Shown piece after piece: positions 18,544-27,464 of a stretch of DNA of 64,000 bases (position 1 is its first letter; every line of letters begins with the position of its first letter). Both the position numbers and the translations under genes were made by a program. This DNA is from Marivirga tractuosa DSM 4126 (GTDB lineage Bacteria; Bacteroidota; Bacteroidia; Cytophagales; Cyclobacteriaceae): the NCBI RefSeq assembly GCF_000183425.1, contig NC_014759.1:1-64000 (forward strand). Reading direction: 5' to 3'. The notes under the pieces are model-generated. The model had not been told where the DNA came from, did not search any database, and saw nothing but the letters and a program-made list of their open reading frames with translations.

Positions 18544-20571
18544 TTATTGTAGCTTTTTTTGATCTAAACCCATTCCGCTAACAAACTTACTTATATTCGA
18601 CAAGAAGCTTTTATCCTCATCAGTTGCTTTCATTTGTACACGGGTAATTAGAGCTGCAATAGATAGATTTTTTATATCTTCTGCTGTAACTCCATATTTG
18701 AAAGCCATATTTTTAATCTTCTCAATTAAATCAGTTTGCTCACCGTTTTCACCGTTACCACCAAAAAAGGAATCTTTGAAGCTCGTAAGTGTATTGGAGT
18801 TTTCTACCAATTTATCAATTCCCTTTCCGTTGGAAACTTGCTTGATAAGATTGTCAAAGAAAGTGTTGTCACCACCGACAATATCAATTTTCGCAGTTTT
18901 AAATGCTTCAGATAGTACTTGAGCTTGTGCATTAGCAATATCTTTTTGTATGCCAATGTCTGCAAGTTGTACTTCTTTCTCTTTATTGAGTTTCAGTCTG
19001 AATTCTTCATGTTCTTTACCAGCATCATTCAATTTCTTCATTGCTTCAGCTTTTTCATGAATTCCTTTAGCCTCAGCAACTGCTTTTTCTTGGATGACAC
19101 TAGCTTCTGCTAGTCCTTGTTTTCTTTTTGCTTCTGCTAGTTTCTCAACTACTATTGCATCCACAGTACCTTGTCTCTCGTTTGCGTCAGCTTTTGCATG
19201 CATGACTTGTGCTTCAGACATTCCAATCGTAGCTTCTTCCTTAGCTTTTGCATCTGCAATTATTTTTCTTGCTTCTGCTTCCATATCAGCAGCATCCTTC
19301 TTAGCCCCCGCTTCAATGAGTACCTTTTGTGCATCAAACTTAGCAGCTTGTTCTCTTGATTCTGCAGCTTTTACATCTTCAATTAAGTGTTGCTCTGCTT
19401 CTTTATCAGCATTAATAATGGCAACTTCTTTTAATCTATTCGCTTCTTTTAAAGCAACAACATCTTTGATTTTTTCTTGTTCTTCAACAACAGTTTTTTC
19501 CATTACAACACGTTCACGGATGGCGTCTTGGATATTTCTTTTTTCAATTTCTACTGCTTTTTCTTTTTCGATTTGAGCGAGTGAAACTATCCTTTCTCTT
19601 TCTGTTGCCTCAATATCACGATCTTTTTGTACTCTTTCAGTTTCAACTGCTTCAGCCCTTTCTTTATTTTTGGCAGCAATAATTACCTGACGAAGTTTGT
19701 TTTCTTGTTGTATTTCAAGCTGTTCCTCAGTTCTAATACGTACTTCCTCTGACTTCAGTTTTTCTTGTGAGCTTACAGTGTCAATCTCAGCTTGTTCTCG
19801 GGCTATAATTGTTTCAATTTCCCTGCGTTGCGATTCTTCTTTCTCTTTTTGTTGCTTTTCAAGTTCTAAGATAGCTTCCCTAGCTTCAACATCTTGTTTT
19901 TTGATAGTTTTCTCCTCATCTCTGCGGATCAAATTCGATTTAACCTTTTGAGCAGCAGTTAATTCTGTGATTTTTTTGATACCCTCAGCATCTAAGATAT
20001 TGTCAGCATCCAGGTTTACTACATTAGTCTGTTCTAAATAATCAATCGCACAATCATCTAAAACATAGCCGTTTAAATCTGTACCTATAATGTCGATGAT
20101 TTCATTTCTAAATTCTCTCCTAGCTTCATATAACTCTATGAATTCAAACTTTTTACCTACACTTTTTAGTGCTTCTGAGAATTTTGCTTCAAAAAGGCTC
20201 TCCAACGTTTCATGATCAGATGCTCTTTCACATCCAATAGTTTGTGCAACGTTGACTATATCTTGAACAGATTTATTTACTCTTACAAAAAAAGCTACTT
20301 TAATGTCTGCCCTCATATTGTCTTTGCAGATTAGTCCATCTTTCATCATTCTGGAAATTTCCAGTTTTTTGACAGATATATCCATGATTTCTTCTTTATG
20401 CAGAATAGGGATTACCATACCTGCATTGAAGAATATTTTGACACCACCCTGTCCGGTCCGTACTAAAACACGGCCTTGGCTTACTTTTTTATACATTGAG
20501 ATGAGCCAGATTCCTAGCCCAAATAAAACAACGATGCCTACTGTGGCAACTACGTAAAATGATTCTATCAT
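18544..20571 (-). CDS. YqiK-like flotillin (SPFH protein)
   Basis: Flotillins form membrane microdomain scaffolds. From the ATG at 20571 the protein is 675 aa: a membrane segment (about 5-28), an SPFH/band 7 domain (about 35-200), a very long helical region rich in E, A and K (about 215-590) with the A/E repeats typical of flotillins, and a short C-terminal domain ending in a region also rich in helices. The longer upstream start at 20610 would overlap the preceding gene and adds only polar residues, so M at 20571 is preferred; it lies 16 nt after the yqiJ-like stop. The pairing with a YqiJ/NfeD-type protein matches E. coli YqiJK and Bacillus YuaF-FloT. Confidence 0.9.
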   Translation of the reverse strand: MIESFYVVATVGIVVLFGLGIWLISMYKKVSQGRVLVRTGQGGVKIFFNAGMVIPILHKEEIMDISVKKLEISRMMKDGLICKDNMRADIKVAFFVRVNKSVQDIVNVAQTIGCERASDHETLESLFEAKFSEALKSVGKKFEFIELYEARREFRNEIIDIIGTDLNGYVLDDCAIDYLEQTNVVNLDADNILDAEGIKKITELTAAQKVKSNLIRRDEEKTIKKQDVEAREAILELEKQQKEKEESQRREIETIIAREQAEIDTVSSQEKLKSEEVRIRTEEQLEIQQENKLRQVIIAAKNKERAEAVETERVQKDRDIEATERERIVSLAQIEKEKAVEIEKRNIQDAIRERVVMEKTVVEEQEKIKDVVALKEANRLKEVAIINADKEAEQHLIEDVKAAESREQAAKFDAQKVLIEAGAKKDAADMEAEARKIIADAKAKEEATIGMSEAQVMHAKADANERQGTVDAIVVEKLAEAKRKQGLAEASVIQEKAVAEAKGIHEKAEAMKKLNDAGKEHEEFRLKLNKEKEVQLADIGIQKDIANAQAQVLSEAFKTAKIDIVGGDNTFFDNLIKQVSNGKGIDKLVENSNTLTSFKDSFFGGNGENGEQTDLIEKIKNMAFKYGVTAEDIKNLSIAALITRVQMKATDEDKSFLSNISKFVSGMGLDQKKLQ

Positions 20572-20587
20572 AAGATTTGAGTTTAAA

Positions 20588-21220
20588 TTATTGTGGATAT
20601 TTTTGTGCAAGAAAGTATTTCTTGTCTGGTGATTCTTCTAAAATTATCACTGTTTCATTAAAGGCTACTAGCTGTTCATCAATGGATTTTGCATAAACTT
20701 TAATGATGTCGCCATTTACCTGAATTTCTAATTGACCAATTTTATCAAATCCTATCGGAGAAAGTACTTTTCCAGTTTTACCGATAAAATCAATTGCTAC
20801 TTCTCCTTTATGATTAAATTGTGCATATAGTTTGACAAATGGTTTGGCAACTACTTTTGTAATAAGCATACTTACTATTAAGCCCGGAATATATAGTAAA
20901 AATCCAAACAGGTTGTTTTCTATCCCAAGTATAGCAGTGATATTCACATTTATAAGCCACATGCAAAAAATCACGATAGTAATTATGAACATGACGGGAA
21001 GCTCCCCAATGTAAAAGAAGGATAAAAATGAGTTCCAGAAGCTAGGGCTTTCTATTTCTCCTGCCTCTATTGCTCCTGAATCAGCATCAACATCGGCATT
21101 GGCAAAGTCTAAATCTAAGCCAGTAAAAATAATTAAAAGCCAATAAAACACCATTAAAGCCGCCAACATGGTTAAGATGAAATTAGCAGGTGCTAAAGCG
21201 ATATTTATTAAATTCTCCAT
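20588..21220 (-). CDS. YqiJ-like membrane protein with OB-fold domain
   Basis: A 210-aa membrane protein of the YqiJ/DUF1449 type. There are three hydrophobic segments (about 13-33, 72-92 and 98-125) and a C-terminal soluble OB-fold domain (about 135-200) like that of NfeD proteins, with GKTGKVLSPIG and GQLEIQVNGD strands. Such proteins accompany flotillins and are thought to anchor or organise them. It lies directly upstream of the flotillin gene (16 nt) and 80 bp downstream of pspA on the same strand. Confidence 0.87.
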   Translation of the reverse strand: MENLINIALAPANFILTMLAALMVFYWLLIIFTGLDLDFANADVDADSGAIEAGEIESPSFWNSFLSFFYIGELPVMFIITIVIFCMWLINVNITAILGIENNLFGFLLYIPGLIVSMLITKVVAKPFVKLYAQFNHKGEVAIDFIGKTGKVLSPIGFDKIGQLEIQVNGDIIKVYAKSIDEQLVAFNETVIILEESPDKKYFLAQKYPQ

Positions 21221-21300
21221 AGTTGCAATTAAAAATATTGTTTTCAGAATGATTTTATTGTGATCCCTTTATTTTGGGCCATGCATGGGCTCTCTGAAAA

Positions 21301-21993
21301 TTATATTCCTAATTGCTTTTTCATTTGTGCTAATTCATCTTCCACCGAAAGATTTTCAATGGCTTTGTTCATTTTTTCTTCATTAGTTTCACTTGCTTCA
21401 GCCATTTCACCATAAGCCTGAGCCAAAGCTTCATCTTGCATTACTTTGCTCTTCATTCTTTCCAACATTGAAACCACGCTATGACTATCCATATTGGTCA
21501 TTTGCTTATTGATTTTTTGAGTGGCACTGCTTACTTTAACACGAGCTTTTAGAGTGCTTAATTCATTTTCCCATTGTTTTATACCAGTTTTGATGCTGTT
21601 TACATTTTTTTCTAATGTTGCAACTTGCTTCTCTAAATTGGCCACATCATCTTTTATTAAAAGAATGTCTTTAGCCAATTGCGCTTTTCTTTTTAGGTTT
21701 TCTTTAACAAAATTGTCTGCTTCCGCACTATCAATTTCTTTCTGCTGAGCTTTTTTCAATAGCAATACTGATTTGTTTTGAAGGTCTTCTTCAGCCTCTT
21801 TAGTTTCGTTGAGTTCTCGTGTTCTTTTTATATGCATGGCTTTTACTTCTGCTAAAGAACGCATGGCAACATCTTGATTTTCACGCATATCTCGTAACCC
21901 CTGTTCAACCATTTTGATTGGGTCTTCCAGTTTATCTACTGCCGAGTTGGTTTCAGCTTGTCCGATTTTAAATAGTCTTCTTAGTACATTCAT
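21301..21993 (-). CDS. pspA: PspA/IM30 family protein
   Basis: PspA/IM30 (Vipp1) proteins are ESCRT-III-like helical proteins that coat and repair stressed inner membrane. The 230-aa product begins with the amphipathic helix MNVLRRLFKIGQAETNSAVDKLEDP, followed by the family's long helical hairpin (about 25-145) including EDPIKMVEQGLRDM and further helices to 230. The ATG at 21993 is preferred over one at 22032 because the latter overlaps the upstream gene and spoils the amphipathic start. It lies 10 nt after the YjfI-like gene. Confidence 0.93.
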   Translation of the reverse strand: MNVLRRLFKIGQAETNSAVDKLEDPIKMVEQGLRDMRENQDVAMRSLAEVKAMHIKRTRELNETKEAEEDLQNKSVLLLKKAQQKEIDSAEADNFVKENLKRKAQLAKDILLIKDDVANLEKQVATLEKNVNSIKTGIKQWENELSTLKARVKVSSATQKINKQMTNMDSHSVVSMLERMKSKVMQDEALAQAYGEMAEASETNEEKMNKAIENLSVEDELAQMKKQLGI

Positions 21994-22003
21994 GATTTTA
22001 AAT

Positions 22004-22396
22004 TTAGTTTTTTGAAAATGAAACAAGCTCATTGGAAAATTCTGATAGCAATAATCCCAATGAGTTAATAGTGCTTTCTAATTCTTCAAGATCCAAAGTT
22101 TCAACTTGCAAAGTGTTTCTAAAGATTACCTTTTCGCCTTTTTCGTCTAATACAAAAGCACCATGAACAATATCCCGATTTTTGATAAGTAGTTGTTTGT
22201 AAATATTTCCTTCATCTTTTACTTCAAATAGATATTGCTCAATAATTACAATTGGAGATGCTACACCAATTACCATGTTTTTCACACCTAGTTCTTCATT
22301 CTCCACTACTAATAAGCTATCGGTTTCACTTTCATGTAGAATTACTGACTCAAGCTCCAAAACAAACTCTTTAACTTTTTTGAAATGCGGTTCCAT
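22004..22396 (-). CDS. YjfI-like DUF2170 protein
   Basis: A 130-aa protein from the ATG at 22396 (upstream alternative start rejected because it adds a poorly conserved leader across the promoter region). It matches the YjfI/DUF2170 pattern: a central NRDIVHGAFVLDEKGEKVIFRNTL motif and a C-terminal DLEELESTINSLGLLL helix. In enterobacteria yjfI sits next to a PspA homologue (yjfJ), as here. The function is unknown; the likely role is as a PspA partner in the cytoplasm. First gene of the minus-strand operon. Confidence 0.85.
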   Translation of the reverse strand: MEPHFKKVKEFVLELESVILHESETDSLLVVENEELGVKNMVIGVASPIVIIEQYLFEVKDEGNIYKQLLIKNRDIVHGAFVLDEKGEKVIFRNTLQVETLDLEELESTINSLGLLLSEFSNELVSFSKN

Positions 22397-22466
22397 TAAT
22401 GGCTTATTTTTTATTTTAAAAATTGATATGGTGATTAAACCATAGCACAATATCCATGAAAATATT

Positions 22467-22514
22467 TATATTTGCAAATAGTATTTGCATTATATGATAA
22501 TATTATTTGCAAAG
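22467..22514. promoter_or_regulatory. Divergent control region with repeated TATTTGCA sites
   Basis: Between the operon (start 22396) and the divergent XRE gene (start 22539) lie three copies of TATTTGCA at 22469, 22482 and 22504. The first is part of a perfect 12-bp palindrome TATTTGCAAATA (22469-22480). It overlaps an exact TAnnTTTG match (TATATTTG, 22467-22474) that would be the -7 element of the XRE gene. This looks like an operator for autoregulation and control of the operon; the assignment to the XRE protein is inference. Confidence 0.6.
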
Positions 22515-22538
22515 TATTGTTATTTAAATTATTGGAAT

Positions 22539-23183
22539 ATGTCAAAATACGGAGAAAACATAAAGAAAATACGTAGTGTAAGAGGATTAACGCAATCTCA
22601 ATTAGCAGATATTATTGATGTGAGTAGAGGAGTGATCAGTTCATACGAAGAGGGTAGGGCAGAACCAAAAATTGAGACGATTATAAAAACAGCTGAGGTA
22701 TTTCAAGTTACAATTGATACATTGTTGAAGAAAAATATTACAGTAAATCAACTAAGCGGATTTGCCATACCAGATATTTTGACTGATAATAAACAGATAG
22801 CTACATCTTCTGGAAATGAAGAGTTTGCTAAATTTTTTCCTAGTGGATTAATAATTTTAGAAGCATCTAAAGTAAATGAAAATATTTACTGTACTGGCAA
22901 TGACTTAATATTTGGACTTAAAGATGAGGCTACAAAAAATAAGTTATTTGTAATAGAATTGTATAATGAATCAATAATTGGGAGAGTCACACAAATAACT
23001 GATGAATTTATTTTCTTAAATAGATCAAAGATTCTAATTAAAGATATAAAAAGGACTATTAAAGTGATTGGCATCTACCAGCCTTTTAAAACTGTTTCTC
23101 CTTTAGAGAATAGGCTTATGTTATTGGAAAAAAGGCTCAAGAAAATTGAAGAAGCAATCGAGAGTGATTGGTCAGATATATAG
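22539..23183 (+). CDS. XRE-family regulator with S24-like C-terminal domain
   Basis: A 214-aa regulator. Residues about 5-62 form a helix-turn-helix of the XRE type (IRSVRGLTQSQLADIIDVSRGVISSYEEG). The C-terminal half resembles the S24/LexA beta fold (NDLIFGLKDE, then IIGRVTQI), but I see no Ser-Lys catalytic pair, so it probably senses a ligand or dimerises and does not self-cleave. The ATG at 22539 fits the HTH; codons upstream of it are AT-rich and overlap the operator repeats. It is divergent from the PspA/flotillin operon and is its best candidate regulator. Confidence 0.85.
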   Translation: MSKYGENIKKIRSVRGLTQSQLADIIDVSRGVISSYEEGRAEPKIETIIKTAEVFQVTIDTLLKKNITVNQLSGFAIPDILTDNKQIATSSGNEEFAKFFPSGLIILEASKVNENIYCTGNDLIFGLKDEATKNKLFVIELYNESIIGRVTQITDEFIFLNRSKILIKDIKRTIKVIGIYQPFKTVSPLENRLMLLEKRLKKIEEAIESDWSDI

Positions 23184-23324
23184 TGAATCTTTTAATCAGA
23201 TTTTTTAATTCAGCCTTCTGTTAAGGATGGTTCCGATGATTTCACAACAATTTAACAATTATCAATAGTTGTTATACTAACAATTTGTTTACTTTGTAGT
23301 TAAATCGGTGGAAGGAATAAAAAT

Positions 23325-25280
23325 ATGGAAATCTCAACTAAAAATTTTCAGCAGTATTGTAATAGCTTAGTTGCTTATAAGCGTAGAAAAACTATTCCTG
23401 TAAAAGTGGGTGATGTTACTATTGGAGGTGATAATCCTATTGTTTTGCAATCCATGACTACTGTTGACACCATGGACACAGAAGGCTCCATTGAGCAATC
23501 CATCAGAATGATTGATGCAGGGTGTCAGTTGGTAAGAATTACCGCTCCCTCGATCAAGGAAGCTGAAAATTTGAGAGCCATTAAAGAAGGCCTAAAGAAA
23601 CGAGGCTACAACTCTCCTTTGGTAGCCGATATCCATTTCACACCCAATGCAGCAGAATTAGCAGCCAAGATAGTAGAAAAAGTAAGGGTGAATCCTGGCA
23701 ATTATGCCGATAAAAAGAAATTTGAGAATATTGAATATACAGATGAGAGCTATCAAGCGGAATTAGATAGAATAAAAAAGCGTTTTAAGCCCTTGGTCAA
23801 GATCTGTAAAGAACATGGCACTGCGATGAGAATAGGCACCAATCACGGTTCGCTTTCTGATCGTATTATGAGCCGGTATGGTGACACTCCTTTTGGTATG
23901 GTGGAATCCGCCTTGGAATTCATCAGGATATGTGAAGAAATGGAGTTCTATGATATAGTAGTTTCCATGAAGTCAAGTAATCCGCAAGTGATGGTGCAGG
24001 CCTATCGTTTGTTGGTGCAAAAGCTCGATGAAGAAGGTCTAAAACCTTATCCCTTGCATTTAGGTGTAACAGAAGCAGGAGAGGCAGAAGATGGTCGTAT
24101 CAAAAGCTCTGTAGGTATAGGAACTTTGTTGGAAGATGGTTTAGGAGATACCATTCGGGTTTCTTTAACAGAAGAGCCAGAGGAAGAAATCCCAGTTGCC
24201 AAGGTTTTAGCTGATCGTTATAATGAGAGAGAGGATCATGATGAAATCCCGCTGATAGATAATTGCCTTTTCAATCCTTATGAATATGAAAAAAGAGATA
24301 GCAGGCAAGTAGCAAATATAGGTGGTCAGGAAGTGCCAATAGTCATGGCTGATTTTTCTTTGAAACAGAATATTACACCGGCTTCATTTTTTGGAGTAGG
24401 TTATAATTACTCAGTCCCCTTAGATAAATGGTCAATTTCTGACTTTGCTTGTGATTACATATTCACCAATGACAAAGCAGTAGATTTTGAAATTCCGGGT
24501 ACATTAGGAATAGTACATTCCCACAAAACTTGGTTGGATGAAAAGCATAAGGAAAGAAGATTTCCTTTTATCAATCCTAAAGATTATTTAAAAGGAGTTG
24601 AAGTGCATCCTAAATTAAACTTCATATACGCCATTTTATCTGATTTATCGGAGGAGTTAATTGTAAAATTAAAAAATGACCCAACTGCTGTTTTATTGAT
24701 AGATACCTACAATACACATGGAATGGCTGAACAGCGCAGATTATTTATGGAATTGATGCAAAAGAGTTGTGATGTTCCGGTTGTAATTGGTAGAGCGTAT
24801 CAAGACTTATCATTAGAGAAACTTCAGTTATATTCAGCTACCGATATGGGCGGTTTATTGATTGACGGTTTTGGAGATGGTGTATTTATAGCGGCTGAAA
24901 ACTGTGGAGGTGATAAAGCTATTAATGAAACTGCTTTTAATATTTTGCAGGCGAGCCGAACTAGAATTTCCAAAACGGAATATATTTCCTGCCCTTCTTG
25001 TGGAAGAACTTTGTTTGATTTACAGGAAACCACGGCCATGATTAGAAATAGAACTAATCACCTGAAAGGTGTGAAGATTGGGATTATGGGCTGTATAGTA
25101 AATGGGCCAGGTGAGATGGCCGATGCAGATTATGGTTATGTAGGCTCAGGAAAAGGTAAAATCACCTTGTATAAGGGACAAGAAGTTATGAAAAGGGGAG
25201 TGCCTTCAGAAAGAGCAGTAGATGAGTTAATTGATATTATCAGGCAAGATGGCAAATGGTTAGAACCACAAGAGGCTTAA
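23325..25280 (+). CDS. ispG: 4-hydroxy-3-methylbut-2-enyl diphosphate synthase IspG (long form)
   Basis: IspG (GcpE) makes HMBPP in the MEP isoprenoid pathway with a [4Fe-4S] cluster. The 651-aa protein is the three-domain form with an extra domain inserted between the TIM barrel and the cluster domain, as in Bacteroidetes and plants. The N-terminal barrel motif NPIVLQSMTTVDTMDT is clear, and the cluster cysteines appear as C556 and C559 (CPSCGRT) and C590 (MGCIVNGPGE). The gene has its own upstream region of 141 bp after the XRE gene and is followed by two short genes on the same strand. Confidence 0.97.
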   Translation: MEISTKNFQQYCNSLVAYKRRKTIPVKVGDVTIGGDNPIVLQSMTTVDTMDTEGSIEQSIRMIDAGCQLVRITAPSIKEAENLRAIKEGLKKRGYNSPLVADIHFTPNAAELAAKIVEKVRVNPGNYADKKKFENIEYTDESYQAELDRIKKRFKPLVKICKEHGTAMRIGTNHGSLSDRIMSRYGDTPFGMVESALEFIRICEEMEFYDIVVSMKSSNPQVMVQAYRLLVQKLDEEGLKPYPLHLGVTEAGEAEDGRIKSSVGIGTLLEDGLGDTIRVSLTEEPEEEIPVAKVLADRYNEREDHDEIPLIDNCLFNPYEYEKRDSRQVANIGGQEVPIVMADFSLKQNITPASFFGVGYNYSVPLDKWSISDFACDYIFTNDKAVDFEIPGTLGIVHSHKTWLDEKHKERRFPFINPKDYLKGVEVHPKLNFIYAILSDLSEELIVKLKNDPTAVLLIDTYNTHGMAEQRRLFMELMQKSCDVPVVIGRAYQDLSLEKLQLYSATDMGGLLIDGFGDGVFIAAENCGGDKAINETAFNILQASRTRISKTEYISCPSCGRTLFDLQETTAMIRNRTNHLKGVKIGIMGCIVNGPGEMADADYGYVGSGKGKITLYKGQEVMKRGVPSERAVDELIDIIRQDGKWLEPQEA

Positions 25281-25309
25281 TGTTGTTAGCTTAGAAATCA
25301 AAAGTAGTT

Positions 25310-25540
25310 ATGTCAAAAGAATTTAATTCAAATCAAGAGAATAAAACATCCGATCATTGGTCTGCCTATTTTCGGTTAGGTGCAGTGCTTGGTTATTTTA
25401 AAAGATTATTTGGTAAAAAAGATCCTAACGCTCCAAGTAATTTCAATTTAAAAATGATGCACGGAATCAATAAGATATCTATTGTCATGTTTCTTATTGC
25501 AGTAATTGTAATGGTAACAAGGGCGATTTTGCGGTCTTAA
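25310..25540 (+). CDS. Small single-span membrane protein, unrecognised
   Basis: A 76-aa protein with a polar N terminus, a short basic region (YFKRLFGKKDPN) and one C-terminal hydrophobic segment (about 53-71, SIVMFLIAVIVMVTRAIL). I do not recognise a named family with confidence; similar small proteins occur near ispG in related bacteria. It lies 29 nt after ispG and may share its transcript. Likely an inner-membrane protein of unknown role. Confidence 0.65.
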   Translation: MSKEFNSNQENKTSDHWSAYFRLGAVLGYFKRLFGKKDPNAPSNFNLKMMHGINKISIVMFLIAVIVMVTRAILRS

Positions 25541-25572
25541 CAATAATTAAGAGTGATTTTGATTTGCTCCAG

Positions 25573-25929
25573 ATGAATATTGAAGAATTTAGAAATTTCT
25601 GCATTCAAAAATATGGTGTAACTGAAGAGTTTCCCTTTGATGAAAACACATTGGTTTTTAAGGTAGTGGGTAAAATGTTCGCTTTGATCGATGTAGATTT
25701 ATTTGAAAGTGTGAATTTGAAATGTGATCCTGAGCAAGCTATAAAATTACGTGAAAAACATGAAGCCGTTAAACCTGGTTATCACATGAATAAAAAGCAT
25801 TGGAATACCATTGAATTTGACGGAAGCCTGTCAAATAAGGAAATCTTTCATTGGGTAAACCACAGTTACGATTTGGTGGTATCCAAATTATCTAAGAAAA
25901 TCAGAGAAGAAGTGAATCAGAATAAATAG
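25573..25929 (+). CDS. MmcQ/YjbR family protein
   Basis: A 118-aa protein of the MmcQ/YjbR family (CyaY-like fold, suggested DNA-binding). Typical parts are the N-terminal helix NIEEFRNFCIQKYGVTEEFPF, the VFKVVGKMFALID strands, KPGYHMNKKHWNTIEFDG and the final helices. ATG at 25573 fits the family start. Its last 13 nt overlap the 3' end of the convergent OmpA/PD40 gene. Role unknown. Confidence 0.85.
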   Translation: MNIEEFRNFCIQKYGVTEEFPFDENTLVFKVVGKMFALIDVDLFESVNLKCDPEQAIKLREKHEAVKPGYHMNKKHWNTIEFDGSLSNKEIFHWVNHSYDLVVSKLSKKIREEVNQNK

Positions 25930-27374
25930 AATTCTACCCTTCTATTGAGTTCTCTACCTTCGAATTCATCATCATTTGTAGCAATTGGACGTTCTTTTCC
26001 TTCACAGCTGATTTCAATTCTATATTGATTTATGCCTCTATCAATTAAGGCATCTTTAACTTTGTTGGCACGACTACATGATAAGTCAATGTTTATATCC
26101 TCACCTCCGATTGCATCAGTATGACCTTCTAGCATGATCTTAATTTGAGGGTTTTTCTCAAGCTCTTCACTTATTTTGTCTAGAAGACTATTGAATTTTC
26201 CTTGTAATTTGTCAGAGTCAAATTTAAAATAGACATTTCTATTAATTTTTTGACCTTTTGCCCCGGCATCTATCAATTTGATTTCCTCGTCTTTACCTCC
26301 TAAACCGATTTTTTCTCCAATTTGAGCTAGAAAACCTTGATTGTTTCTTTCTTGCTCCTTAACATAGTCCATTTCTTGGTCTATCTTTACTGCAACAGGT
26401 TGAGACTCCATTGCTGTAGTAGGTTCATCCTGCAATGGTTGCTTCGCATTTGCCACAGATTCAGCATTCTCTGTAGGAATCTTTTCACTCTGCTTGTCGC
26501 TTTCTTTAGCTATAATTTCTTCACTTTGAGGTTCCTCAATGATTTCTTTTTTCTTGTTTTGATCTCTAGCTTTTATAATTTCTTCTTTTAATTCTTCGGA
26601 AAGCGTTGCTCGCCAAATGTTTCTGTTTTGAGCACCAGAAGGATAGGAATCATAGTAGAGGTAATCGAAACTAGGATCAATTGAAACAAAGGTCTCTTCG
26701 AATTTAGTATTAATGACATTTCCTAAATTTTTAGGTTCTGTCCATTCATCCCACCCATCTCCAATTCGGTGCGATATAAATAGATCGGCTGAACCTTCTC
26801 CATCATGCCCATAACTAGCAAAGAGGAGTGTATTTCCATCGACTGTTAAGAAAGGAGCGAAATCAGCTTTATCGGTATTGATTGTTTTTCCCATGTGCAT
26901 GGGTGTACTAAATGTTTTAGAGTTTTCTTGGTAAACGCTGTAATATAAGTCCTGATTACCCTCAGAGTCTTTTCTTTCTACAGCCATTAAAATAACTTTG
27001 TACTTGAAATTATAATCATAATCAACATAGGGATTATTATTATAAAAACCATCTATGGGTAATTCTTTTGGATCAGTACTACCTTTTGTGAAAAGAGCTA
27101 ATTCCGAACTAACTCCCCTGTATTTAGTATTTACGAAAATAAGAGAGTCATCATTTTTGCTGGCTCTTACAAGATCATTTGCTTTTTTGTCATTATAATC
27201 TTTACCCAAATTTTTAGGTTTGCTCCAAACTCCTCTTGGATCATACTGACTCACCCATACATCCTGAAAATCTTTTTCGCCTCTGATGTTCTCTGGATGA
27301 AATCTTCGGTTCAGATATAGTTTTTTACCATCATCTGAAATAATTGGTCTTACATCTTGCGATTTGCTATTCAC
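25917..27374 (-). CDS. OmpA-family protein with PD40-like repeats (N terminus disrupted)
   Basis: Residues 1-265 contain PD40/WD40-like beta-propeller strands (VRPIISDDGKKLYLNRR, FAPFLTVDGNTLLFAS and similar). A charged linker rich in E, K and Q (about 265-370) follows, then a C-terminal OmpA/MotB peptidoglycan-binding domain (VYFKFDSDKL, LEGHTDAIGGEDINIDLSCSRA, RELNRRVEFYL). Such proteins tether the outer membrane to peptidoglycan. The longest open frame starts at a GTG (27374) inside a region that in relatives follows a signal peptide. The preceding codons still encode a signal-peptide-like stretch but are broken by a TAA, so the gene may be inactive or the protein unexported. Confidence 0.8.
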   Translation of the reverse strand: MNSKSQDVRPIISDDGKKLYLNRRFHPENIRGEKDFQDVWVSQYDPRGVWSKPKNLGKDYNDKKANDLVRASKNDDSLIFVNTKYRGVSSELALFTKGSTDPKELPIDGFYNNNPYVDYDYNFKYKVILMAVERKDSEGNQDLYYSVYQENSKTFSTPMHMGKTINTDKADFAPFLTVDGNTLLFASYGHDGEGSADLFISHRIGDGWDEWTEPKNLGNVINTKFEETFVSIDPSFDYLYYDSYPSGAQNRNIWRATLSEELKEEIIKARDQNKKKEIIEEPQSEEIIAKESDKQSEKIPTENAESVANAKQPLQDEPTTAMESQPVAVKIDQEMDYVKEQERNNQGFLAQIGEKIGLGGKDEEIKLIDAGAKGQKINRNVYFKFDSDKLQGKFNSLLDKISEELEKNPQIKIMLEGHTDAIGGEDINIDLSCSRANKVKDALIDRGINQYRIEISCEGKERPIATNDDEFEGRELNRRVEFYLF

Positions 27375-27464
27375 ATCGCCAGGTATCCCTTCTGTGGTAA
27401 TTTTATCTTGTGCCTGTACTGTTAGCGCAAATTAGAAAAATAAAAATGCTAAGAGAGTTCTCAA
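27375..27464 (-). pseudogene. Broken signal-peptide region of the OmpA/PD40 gene
   Basis: In the same frame as the downstream gene this stretch reads TTG (27464) RTLLAFLFF stop FALTVQAQDKITTEGIPGD, then joins the GTG at 27374. It has the shape of a Bacteroidetes signal peptide ending in AQ-D, but a TAA lies in the hydrophobic core (27432-27434) and no ATG is present. A single base change (TTA or similar to TAA) would explain it. It may also be a sequencing error. Confidence 0.7.

Noticed and set aside
19094..19576. 160-codon plus-strand open frame rich in A and S
   Set aside because: It lies wholly antisense to the flotillin coiled coil; low-complexity EA repeats on one strand produce such shadow frames.
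20572..20610. Upstream flotillin start at 20610
   Set aside because: It overlaps the yqiJ-like stop and adds a polar leader; the ATG at 20571 is followed directly by the membrane segment.
21994..22032. Upstream PspA start at 22032
   Set aside because: It would overlap the YjfI-like gene and add 13 residues before the amphipathic helix that normally starts PspA proteins.
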